A stretch of DNA of 64,000 nt from Fistularia commersonii (taxonomy: Eukaryota > Chordata > Actinopteri > Syngnathiformes > Fistulariidae): assembly GCA_037954325.1 (NCBI GenBank), contig JBBMNZ010000015.1:10060501-10124500 (forward strand), in the 5' to 3' direction. The notes under the pieces are model-generated. The model was given only the letters and a program-made list of their open reading frames with translations, was not told the DNA's origin and did not search any database. Made by a program: the position numbers and the translations under genes. Shown here one piece after another: positions 24,531-34,621 of the stretch. Positions within the stretch are counted from its first letter, which is position 1; every line of letters starts with the position of its first letter.

Positions 24531-26039
24531 TTTGGCGGGAATCGAGCCAGGAGCCTTCTTCCCAGCAACCCGAGGATTAAATTTACTTTATCCTCAGACT
24601 AACTCGCCGCATTTCACAGTGTCATTAAGAGTAAAATATGTGCGTGTGCGTGTTGAGTGGCTGACCTGTGGTAGTTTTAAGGTGTGTCCATTCATCTTCT
24701 GGATTTAAAACCCAGATCCTGTTTGAGTCTCATTTATCAAGTGAGTGTATTTGCCTGTTGTACTTAAGTGCCTGACTGCGTCGGCGGCCTTTGTAGATAT
24801 CCGCGAGGCTGCTTTCACACGGGTCATTATTTCTCCGAGCTCTAAAACCTGTGTTTCCAGTCGCCTTCTGCCGAGCACGGCTGAAAAACCGGCGGCGCCG
24901 ATCAAAGCGCAGGTGCAGCCCGAAGTGTTTGCGTTGATGTTCATCCAAATCCTGCCCTTCGCGATTTCAACGTCAACCCGGTCATCTGGAAACAAACGGG
25001 GAGAACGGCGGGTTTGACTCAGCCGGAGTTCGGGAACCGCGAAGACCCTCATTTCCTCGGGGGGCCACCGGTTCAGGTGCTCAGCAGTTTTGTGCGGCTT
25101 CGGCATCCAAGCTCGATCCTCGACTTCCGTTCTTTGGTACAGCTCCCCCCCCCCCCCCCCTCGCTGCTTATCCCTTTTTACAGAACAGGGAGACAGCCTG
25201 ACGGCCTTGGATGTTGGGGAAAGCGCTCCCACTTAAAGAAAGCGCCCGGGCAAATTTGGGGGCGAGTGGTAATTATTCGGGCCTCATTATGGGATCGCGT
25301 TTCCCCCCGAGTCACTCTCTGTGGCGAGCGTTACTGGATACGGGGGCTGACGCTGTCAATAAAGCGGTGGAAAGACGACACGCCTTTTGTTTTGACAGGA
25401 ACCGAAAAAAAGCGGTAATGCCTTCTGTTCATTTGCATTTGCAAAGACGGGAGCGGGGCGAGGGTTTCGACGAGCCCACTTTTCCAGATGCCGCGGTCCC
25501 GTCCCCTCCCCTCCCACTGGCACCCTCGTAAAAAAAAAAACCCACTCCAGGTCATGAGATTCAAGGAGTGTGGTCAGGCGAAGCGTGTATCTGTGTCATC
25601 TGTGGCAACGGCCAGCTGGATCGCAGCACGCGCGCCGATGCCAGCGGTGGACGATTATTATCCGAGGACGGATATGACATTTGGGAAAAGCCTCATTGTT
25701 GGCTCTCCCTGCAGCCACCCCTGGTCGGTCGTGCTAATCGGCGTTGAAAATCCCGGCTTCGTCCCGTTTCAAACAGCCCGACCCTCCGGCCAAACCGGGC
25801 TCCAGCGTCCACCTGCTTTCCGATAGGTGGACCTCCGATGTGAACGTTTCCTTGCTCCTTAGTATCTCCAACGGCAACCTCCCATACGGAGGCATCGAGA
25901 GTCTTGGTTGAGATAAAAGTTGCGGTTGGATTTATTCCACTCGAACCCCGAAGTTGGTCCGGCAAACTAGTGATTGGATGGTTGAGCTCGGACATACATA
26001 CCGTAGGATACATAGGATGTAGTGTGTGACTTGGAAACT
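24531..26039. other. Noncoding stretch
   Basis: No gene is supported. A minus-strand frame of 175 codons (24705-25232) runs through the complement of the C run at about 25144-25160 and has no recognised domain. The rest is unique-looking sequence without clear repeats. Confidence 0.5.
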
Positions 26040-26317
26040 ATTCGCAGTGCTTTCTTCTGATTGGGTTGTTGGCGCTGTCAGCTCGCAACAAGAAGGTCCT
26101 TGGTTGAATTCCGACAGGGAGGCCTTTCTGTGTGGCGTCTCCATGCTCTTCCCGTGTCAGTGTGGGGTTTCCTCCGGGTTCCCCGGTTTCTCAGCCGGTC
26201 CAAACACATGCAGGAGGTCCACTGGAGACCCATGATGGTTAATGAGTGGTTGTATGTCTCGAGCATCTCCGGCCTCTCCAGCCTCGATGACAGCTGGCAT
26301 TGGCTGCAGGATTGACG
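26040..26317 (+). repeat. Teleost dispersed repeat copy
   Basis: It contains 'caacaagaaggtccttggtt', ggcctttctgtgtgg, 'gggtttcctccgggtt', aacacatgcagg and 'gacagctggcattggctgca', all diagnostic phrases of the same SINE-like repeat as at 12334-12775. The proximal head is degraded. Confidence 0.75.
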
Positions 26318-26901
26318 TAGGGGATCAATTGGTACAGAGCCGCCCAAGAAATTAAGAATTTTTCCTTTGGATTTATTATCTGGGTCTGAACAATCTTTAT
26401 TTTGAAAAATGACCGGATTCTCTCGGTTACATCTCGAGTGCCAAAAATCGAAACCCACAAGCCGGCAAAACGAGTAAAAAACAGACGTCTTTGGGAAGTT
26501 CTTTACGAAAGGGAAAAGGTCCAGTCGAGAGACAGAAGAAGAGCCTCCAACTTCCACGAAAAATAGACAATACCATGAGTTCTACTCAAAATATGGACTT
26601 GTTGCAACAGGTGATTCAGGCGACCGGCTGTCTAATGATTGCTGGTTCTTTATTCATTTTTCCACATGTATTTTTTTATCATTTATTTGAGGGGGCAGAG
26701 AGGATTTTAACTGACACACTGATGTTACACTCATGTTACGTTGTTGGCGTAATGTTACGAGGAAGCTTCTATACAAGTACACGGTGGATTCACGTTTATT
26801 ATTATATTCGCAATACAAACAACCTACGTGTACCATCCTAGTCCGCGGTAAAATTGTCAAGCGATGACCGGTCGCGGGGATAAAAAGGTCGGGGACCACC
26901 G
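26318..26901. mobile_element. hAT-type remnant, inverse copy of the 1675 element
   Basis: The right terminus ggtcggggaccaccg (about 26887-26901) is the reverse complement of the left terminus at 1675. Internal stretches such as 'gagacagaagaagagcctcc' and aaaacagacgtctttggga align with the reverse complement of 2600-2700. The opposite end near 26318-26340 (ggggatcaattggtac) abuts the dispersed repeat. There is no intact frame. Confidence 0.7.
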
Positions 26902-27986
26902 GTATAGATGGTGCTAAACTTTTGGTTCACATTCCACGCCACAGAAAGACTATTTTCTCGTAACGTGGCTTCCCTGAACCCCCTAATGGAACACGACCTG
27001 GCTGAAATGAATCGCTACCCCATTCTGCGAAGACACAAATGTCCAATTTGAGTTGAGTTGTGAAGCTCTGTGTTTGCGATGTTCCTCTTAGCGGCGGGCT
27101 GCTAACGGGCGCGTTGTGACGTCGGAAACACTGCGGTTAATGAGGTTCCTCTCGGCAACTGCATCGTCGTTCCCTCACTCGGCGAGGGCTTTTTGAAATT
27201 TGACCACGTATGAAAACACCTGGCTCCGACTTCAATCATCGCTGGTAGGACGGTGTTAACAGTTTCATATCTCACAGGAATTTCTCACTGGCGTACTGTT
27301 CGGCTCAAACCGACGCCGCGCTAAAGATTTCCCGAAAGTGACATGTTGTCCGCGGATGTGGTGACGCGGAACCATTAGAGGCTTTTACGCGACAGGATAA
27401 ATTTGCTTTCCCCGCCGGCCGGGGCCGATCTGTCCATCTCGGTATTGTTTCCGACGTCTCCCGAAGGCGGGTCTTAAATGGGAGGAGCGGCGGATGATTT
27501 GGGAAGAGCGAAAAATACTTACGGATGTGCGCGATGTCACGTCCAGCGTGCCTCCCCAACCCCAGGGAGGAATTTGTTTGCGTCCGTGAAATGACCGCCG
27601 GCGTCCGAGAGCGGATTAAACAACCTGGATGTTTTATTTCCTCGACAAAACAAAAAAAAACCAGGCGTAAATATTTGGCTGAGATGCATCACATGTTTGC
27701 TGGGCATCGGAAGGAATTTTTTTAGGGGGAGTTTTGCACTCTGACTCTTTCGGACCCATCGAGATAAGCGTTTTGACGTTGTCGCGATGAATCCGTGCAA
27801 CTTTATCATTCGTTTATCGACTATCTACGGCGTTTGCCTATCCCAGCCGTCATCGGGCGAGAGGCGGGAGGCCCCTATGAGCAGTCCTTCCGTCATCGTG
27901 ACTCGGCGTGGAAGTGTATTTAGAGGCAAATACACACACAAACGTAAGACGATGCTTGGAAAAGATGTGGCTCAGAAGAACCTGCG

Positions 27987-28012
27987 TGTGTGTGTGTGTG
28001 TGTGTGTGTGTG
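27987..28012. repeat. (TG)13 microsatellite
   Basis: Uninterrupted TG run of 26 bases. Confidence 0.96.
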
Positions 28013-28970
28013 GGCACGCAAGCCTGGAGGCGGGGCTCCATCACCGAAGCCCGTTCCTCTCCTCGCTCTCCATCTTCGATTTCACCACACGGCCTCATCG
28101 AAACGCATCCCGACGCGTTCCCTTTTCATCTCCCGATCCCGCCGCCGTTTTGATCACCCCCCCCCCCCCTCCCCCCCGCACGCCGCGTCCCGTCCAATCA
28201 GAGGTCTCCCCCGTTGCCGCGGAGGAGCCGCGGAGTTTGACGAGAGGTGCAAAAACTCCACTTTGCTGGCAACACATGAACCGGAAAGCTCCGCTCGCTG
28301 ATTATTGGCAGATGAAAAAAGAATATCCGCAGGGGGAAAAGCGAGGGGGGAAAAAAAAAAATATTATTGACTTCTCACCACAGCTACTATTTAATTTCCC
28401 CCTCTTCTTTTTTTTTTTTCCCCCTGTCTATGTATTTGTTTTTGAGGCTGTAAGATTCCTGCCTCAGAATATTTTTGGGGCAGTCTTTGATTGAGCCGGA
28501 AAGGAATGTCTTTAATCGTGGCTACAAAGGAGCTGAGGGACATGTCCCCGTCAGTTTTGCAACGGATCTAGACAGATGAGGAGGAGGAGGCGGAACGGAG
28601 GAGTGAGCATTGTTAACAGTCTGTGGGGAACTGTTTGCGTGCCCTGTGGTTTCTAGTCCCTGTGAAATGGAGACTCAGTGATTTGGTTTCCCAGGCCCCC
28701 TTTTTTTTTTTTTTTTTTTTTCAGGCCACACAAAAAAAAAAAAAAAAAAACCCAAATGAAGACGTTTCTGTCTGTCCCCGTTGCCATTTCGGGCCCCGGC
28801 GGCAGCTCGTTTTTTTTTTTTTAAGTGGCACCGACGGTGGCACATGGAGATTGTTCACGGCCATCTGATTGTAAGCGGTGCGGGCAGGTCCAAAATAGAA
28901 GATAATGCTTAGTCTTGTCAGCGGCGCAAAACATAGACGCTGCGACCGATGAGGTGGTTGGCCTCGACGT

Positions 28971-29001
28971 TTTACTTTCTCCTGCAAAAGGAGAAAGTAA
29001 A
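28971..29001. other. Perfect 13-bp inverted repeat (hairpin)
   Basis: tttactttctcct at 28971-28983 and aggagaaagtaaa at 28989-29001 are exact complements around a 5-base loop gcaaa. No transposon ends were recognised around it. Function unknown. Confidence 0.9.
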
Positions 29002-29829
29002 TCTTCGCATCCTAGCCCGCCTCATTTTCTTTGATCGTTATCTCGCGTTATTAGGCATAATTGCTCGAATTTGTGCGTCAACTTGTCGATCAGGAGGCGT
29101 TTGAGGAATGGATACGGCTCTCGCTCGCTCTGATTTTTTTTTTTTTTTTTTTTTTTTTTCCACGACGCCACTGCAATAACTAGCGGAGGTCATGACATCA
29201 ACGACGTGGTGTCATTAAAGGATTTTTTTTTTTTTTAATTCTTTCTTTCTCTTTGTTAAAGGCCAAGCTCGACTGTAAGCCTCTAATTTGGGCCTAGTAA
29301 ATGTGGACTGGTGGCTGGCAGCCGAGCCCGTAGGCCGGGCCTGAGGTTCGCGCCGTCGAGGGGCGACCGCTCGTCGGACGCGGGGAGGGGGGGGGTTCGG
29401 AAAGCCGTTCCGCTGCGTGTCCATCAACGTCTTTAAACGCGTGGCTCTTTGAGGGTTATTTCCAGGAAATTTTCCCGCCTTCGCAGCCGCTCCCTTGCAA
29501 CATCCGTGGCAAAACCAGTTTCCGGACCCGCCGCGGATACCTTACCCTTCGTTACACCTACGGATGTCGTATCGAAAAAAAACCAGCGTCTCGTGGATCC
29601 GCCCACCGCTGTCATCTTCCCGCTCCCCCGAACTTCCTCCTCTCTCTGGCTCTCTCCTCCCCTGCATTGCTCGCTCTCTGACAGACATGCACCAGCCCTT
29701 TGCAGCGCATTACGTCAATCCCCCTGGACCAGGGTGCCAGCTGTTGATGTCACCCTTGGGTCTTTTTAATTTAAGGATTTCCGCTGGGCGAGATGAGGGG
29801 GGAGCCCTATGACCTCACCCCCGCAGCCA

Positions 29830-30060
29830 CATGAAGAGGCCCACCGGGGCGGGAGGCCAGGACGGGCCCGAAACGGGGCAGGGTGGGGCGGGCTGGCTCG
29901 CCGCCGGGCGAGCGGCGAGCTAACGAGGATTAGCGTGGGAGCGACGGCGTAGGTGCCCCCCGTCGCTATCGCGTGAGCCCGCGGGGCGTTCGGCGGGCTT
30001 CCGCTTGTGATTCCCCCGTGCCCGTGACGGCTCGTCTGCGACTCGCAAACGCCCGAGCTA
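29830..30060. other. CpG-dense block
   Basis: The segment is G+C-rich with many CG dinucleotides (for example ctcgccgccgggcgagcggc). It sits about 1.4 kb upstream of the first visible rnf43 exon. It contains no open frame resembling the missing rnf43 first exon. It could be an internal CpG island or simply GC-rich intron. Confidence 0.5.
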
Positions 30061-30808
30061 TCCTTTGAGCTCTTAAACGCAGCCTTTCAGCAGCTACGAA
30101 TTTCCTTCCTTTCAGAGAGGATCAAATGTTCCCCTCTCATTCTTTCGCTCCTCCAGCCTCGGAGTGGGAGTGAACAACGCCGTCTATGTAATTGATTTTC
30201 TAGGGTGCCGCAGTCTTTCCTGTCGGTACGATCCGCTCCGAGAAGGAAATGCCTTCATTTGACACATGAAAGCTCCCGTCCGCTCCAACTGCTGTTCGCT
30301 AATGGTGTGAAAACCCGGCTTTAGAAATCCCGGCTTTAGAAATCCAGACCTCCGCTCCGAGGGGCGGTTTTGAACATTCCTCTTGTTTTCACTCGAGGCT
30401 TCGCTAACTCCGCGCGTTTTGTTTTTGATGGATACGGGTAGATAAGCGGACGTGCCGAGAGGATCGCCGCGAGGAAGTCGGCCGAAGCTAGCTTAAAAAT
30501 GCAGCGAGTCGAGTCGGCTATATCGCATCGCGACATTTGTTTACACTGAAACAGGACGTGCTACATCCCAGCGGGTTTATTTTAAGTACACACAGCAGCT
30601 CCGTCTTTCTTCCATCTACCTGAAGCCCACATAGGGAAATTCGATTCACGACACCGCTACTGTTTGCGCACCGGCAAAGAAAGTCGGTTATTCATGATCA
30701 CAATTGCATTTTACCCGAATCACAATTTTACTTCCTTTGAGCCGACCGGCTGATTTAAAGCGGCGATGAAGATGTCGTACGCTTTTCTTTTTCAACAACA
30801 AAGCGAAA

Positions 30809-30935
30809 CATTACATTCTTACATTACATTGCATTTTGCAAACGCTTTTATCCAAAGCGACTTACAATAGAGGACATAAGGTCTGCAAATACACTTGCAA
30901 ATACACGATGCACAGGAAATATACAGAACAGTAAG
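30809..30935 (+). repeat. Short dispersed repeat with (ACATT)n head, copy 2
   Basis: It has the same core as 3113-3235: cgcttttatccaaagcgact, tacaatagaggacata and tgcaaatacacttgcaaata, with a shorter acatt head. Confidence 0.85.
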
Positions 30936-31427
30936 CTTGGGTTAGTGAGTTTTTTTTTTTGTTTTGTTTTTTTTTTTGACAAAGACATACACAAACGTAC
31001 ACACACACACCGCATAGCCCGACTTGCCGAAACATCTTCGACCTTGACGCGGAGACGATGTTTAGCGCGGCAGAAACGAAAAGCAACGCGCGGAATTTCC
31101 GGACCTGAAACTCGTGATCCCGCGGCGCAGGTCTGTGTCGATAACCGGGCCGGCGGGAGACGCCTGACCTCAACCTGCGGGGATCTCGAGATCTTCATCG
31201 CGGTCCAGTTTTGTGAGATTTCGATGCAAATGTAAATCGAGGATCCGGCTTTTTTAGAGAGCAAAGCGGCACGGGGTCTCGGATGTGCCCTTCGTGGTGC
31301 CCTTAAGCCGTCGGGGTTTTTCGTTTTTAAGACGAGAGATGAGAAACAACTCCGTCGTTTTTTGTTTTTTCTTTTCCCGATTTATCGGATCGTAAAATAT
31401 CTTCCGCTCTGTCCTCCCCCTCCCCAG

Positions 31428-31541
31428 TATCACCCGCTGTCTCTGTGCAACACGAGTGAAGATGAGCGACAGGACAGCGACTTCATCACCATCGTCAAGC
31501 TGGAGCACAGGGTTCCCCGATGTCTGCCGCTGCTCGATAAG
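31428..31541 (+). CDS. rnf43: rnf43 coding exon, start of visible PA ectodomain
   Basis: This exon of 38 codons (phase 0 at both ends) follows a tccccctccccag acceptor and ends at AAG before gtacgcg. It reads YHPLSLCNTSEDE, then FITIVKLEH and RCLPLLDK. As I recall it, the human RNF43 counterpart begins SHPLYLCNAS and ends SLASK, 41 codons, so it is three codons longer. It is part of the protease-associated (PA) extracellular domain that binds R-spondin furin-like repeats. The two cysteines (LCN and RCL) correspond to the family's disulfide pair, and NTS keeps the N-glycosylation sequon next to the first cysteine. The protein ubiquitinates Frizzled receptors at the plasma membrane, lowering Wnt response. 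The upstream exon with signal peptide and start codon is not found, so the CDS is 5' partial here. Confidence 0.95.
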
Positions 31542-32186
31542 GTACGCGTCTCACACACACACACACACATTTGTAAACTGAATTCCTGAACGCTCTGAGA
31601 AAGCCGCCCCTCCACGTGACCCCTGTGCCTTTCAGACACGGCTGCAGACAGATAAACCATCTCCCCATCTCGTGTCATTTCCAGAACCTTTTCCGCTCTT
31701 GGACTTAAAAGAGAGGACAGTATTTAGTGGGAATTATTTTGGCAGGGGCTTAATGTTTTGTTCAGGAGGGCCGATCTTTTGGAGCGAGGGCTTGGACCGG
31801 GGGGGCGGGAGGGGCTTAACTCAGAGCTATGTAGCAAGTGGCAGTGAGCCCTGGCTTTGGATATAAGGCTTTCAAGCCCCAGCTGTCACTGGTCCGATCC
31901 CAGCCAGCCGGCCGGCCGGCCAGACACTCTCCATTTCTGCTTCCCTCTAATATGAGCGTGGCCAGAACGCCGTGGATTCCACCCGCAACGGTCGATCGTA
32001 TGCGCGACTGCGACGGCGTTGACCTAAATCTCCCCGGCGTTTAAGTATTCTACCATCCGCACATCCACGCGGCCTGGCGTATTCGAACTTTTAAGTAGTG
32101 TGATTTAAAACTGTTGCTATTTTTCCCCCTTTCTTTTTCAAGTGGTGACAAATTAGCAAGCAGGGAGTATATTTAGGGGACTGCCT

Positions 32187-32217
<31 letters not shown>

Positions 32218-33023
32218 GCTCGTGTTTTCTTTTCCCTTAATTTAAAGCCATGTTTAGGAGCCGCCCGCCGTGGCGACGATGCCGAGGCATTCCCACACAT
32301 TTCGCTCCGCTCCGTCCGTTTGTCCGTCCGTCCGTCCTCCCGCTGGCTCGGTGGGAACCAAACCGAAAAAGACGGAGAAAGAAAAGAAAAAAGGAGGGGT
32401 GTCACTCAAGGCTGACTCCAGAAAACAGTTTTGATTAAAGCAGTTATGGCAACGCCGTGTTGTTCCATAAACAAAACACGGGCCCTCGAACAAAAGGCTG
32501 CTGCTTCCGAGTGCTTCCTCTCTTCCCCGCCGATCCCCTTTGAAATCAGGAGAAGTGAAAGAGGGACACAGCCGGGGGGGGGGGGGGTTGTTGTTTTGGC
32601 CGTCTGGAAAGTATGTGTTGCAATAAACTCCACTCCGGCCACCTGCATCCTCGCTTCCTCGCCGAGAGTCAAAGCTCTTGGCCGCGCTGGATTTATTAAG
32701 GGGGGGGGGGGGATCGGTGGAGCAGCTGCCGTGGAGCTCCATCTCGGATGTTTGAATCGGACGGGTCGGACGGTTTGGACGTGCGGAGCCCCCCCCCCCC
32801 CCCAGCCTCCGGGCTCCCTGGACGGGACTTGTTTACAGTTTAGTCTGACTGTAACCTCGCCCCGCTGATCTATAGATACTCCCGACAGCCACAGAGGGTT
32901 CATGTTGCACCGCACACACACTCAGAATAGACCGTTAACCAAACAACGCGAAGCTCCGAACCTTGAAGGATAAGGTTACGTTGTTGTCCTTTGTTTTTAT
33001 TTGGGTTTTCCGAGGGTCGACGC

Positions 33024-33063
<40 letters not shown>

Positions 33064-34175
33064 CACGCACGGCACGCTCCGGATTCGAACCTGCGCTCTG
33101 AGACTTTCTGTTTTTCCCAGAAGGGTTTCTCCGTCGCCCTTCAGCCGATTTCCAGGTTTGTGTCTTGGGTGTCTCCGCTGCGCTTTAAGAAACGTCGATT
33201 TGACCTCCCGGATCTAATTCATTCTCCAGATGAATGGAGGCGGTGCATTAGACCCTCAGCTATCGCCCTCTCCTGGTACTTTCACGCCCCACGTTCGAAA
33301 TCAGCCCCCCCCCCCCTCCTCCCCCCCACAAGCTTGACATCTTTATAAAAAGTCACCTCATGAGTCGGATCACTAAAATCTTTGTTGTACTTTCCGGACA
33401 GCCTCAAAACCCAATTTAGGGTTTTAAAGCAGATTACACACACGAACCCTGTCGTATTTGTGCACGATTAAAATTTGAGGCGGACGCCATCCGGATCTCT
33501 AAAATGATACTTTTATCCGAGCTCTTTTGAATGTTACAACCTCATTTTGCCTTTCATACTGTGCTACTGACATGGAGCACAAATCTTTGACAGAAATAAA
33601 TAGAAATAAATATGTGACCCTCGGAGCGGCAGATAACAATCTCAATGTTTGTTTCTTTGTTTAATAAAACCATTAGGAAAGGATTAAGAGGATAAACGTT
33701 TTTTAAACTAGTGTGACATTTTGGCACGGGGCTAAAAACGCAACGTTGACCGCCAGAACGTCTGGCGCTCTGCGGCTCTGCTGTCAGAAAGACGGCGGCA
33801 TCAAAGAAGCGCGCTGAACGGGTCAGCTGATGGGAAGGAAAATTATGAATACTTAAAACTAATTATTGGTTATTAAACTGATTATTGTTACTGCCAATCC
33901 CTTGATCCATTGCTTGTGAACTTCTTAGATCGGAACCGATCCAACCCTGATAAGGCAGCGACTGGGTTGTGCTCGACAGGCAGAGATCGCTAGATCTCAC
34001 ATTTATCGTTCGACCGCAATTGAATACACGAGAAAATAGCTAAAGTTAAATTAAAAATATAGCGCTTGATGGCACCGCTGACACAACTCTGTTACTTTTC
34101 TGATATTCATAGTCCAAGTTGTTATCTGTGAAAAGAAAAATCTTTGGATCACATACATATGCATATATGTGTATA
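31542..34175. other. rnf43 large intron, part 1
   Basis: This is the beginning of the 27,526-base intron (31542-59067). A (CA)9 run lies at 31552-31569, ten bases after the donor. Further contents are a T28 run (32189-32216), a G run at about 32575-32587, poly-G and poly-C tracts near 32700-32711 and 32790-32804, and a (CA)15 array (33030-33060). The 145-171-codon frames at 32254-32921 are overlapping GC-rich chance frames. Confidence 0.8.
33030..33060. repeat. (CA)15 microsatellite
   Basis: Uninterrupted CA run of 31 bases. Confidence 0.96.
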
Positions 34176-34621
34176 CAGTATACCTTTAGGCAAAATCCGT
34201 GAAGTAGAAACCTTTATTTTTTTTTTTTTACAATTACTATACAATTAAATACTCTATTATACATCGCTGTAGTCGTCCTTGTGTTTTTTTCTTTCTTCTT
34301 TATGGAACGAACGGAAGATTCGTTAATTCCGTAATGCTTTTACCTTCCCTTAGCATGTCCAGAAGTTTAACTTTATCTGCGATAGATAGAGCGTTTTGTC
34401 AACATTAGGGGTTTTAGAGAAACTCGAAATCGTAAGAGAACTTGCACGTACGTAATGTAAATTTGGCAAGCTGTTTTAGGTACGTGTACATATTAAACTG
34501 CAACGTTATTGACGCACAGGTAGAGAAGAAGCGGAGTGACTTTTTAGCCAATCAGAATGCAGAACACAATGCACCATGCAAATCTGTGAAAAGTAAACCG
34601 CGTTACAGCGAGGGATCACTG
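34176..34621. mobile_element. Tigger/mariner-like MITE
   Basis: The left end is cagtatacctttaggc and the right end gcgagggatcactg, matching the 'cagtgatccctcgct' inverted terminus of Tc1/mariner-Tigger type elements (left copy decayed). TA dinucleotides flank both ends (34174-34175 and 34622-34623). Internal phrases (gtgaagtagaaacctttatt, 'gcatgtccagaagtttaact', 'cttgcacgtacgtaatgtaa', gtgactttttagccaatcag) are typical of this fish family. It is non-autonomous, 446 bases, with no transposase. Confidence 0.7.

Larger units (their letters stand above)
26902..30808. other. Noncoding stretch with CpG-dense patch and hairpin
   Basis: No gene is supported. It includes a short dispersed-repeat scrap (about 27833-27875), a (TG)13 array (27987-28012), C runs near 28157-28175, T and A runs at 28701-28750, a perfect hairpin (28971-29001), T26 (29134-29159) and a CpG-dense block (29830-30060). 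The 235-codon frame at 27787-28494 crosses the TG array and the C runs and looks spurious. Confidence 0.55.

Noticed and set aside
24705..25232. 175-codon minus-strand open frame
   Set aside because: It includes the translated complement of a C run and no recognisable domain; no splice or promoter context.
27787..28494. 235-codon plus-strand open frame
   Set aside because: It passes through a TG array (VCVCV) and poly-C runs, has no domain, and has the composition of chance GC-rich frames.
32254..32921. Overlapping frames of 145-171 codons on both strands
   Set aside because: They cross G and C homopolymer runs in the intron; no domain and mutual overlap on both strands.
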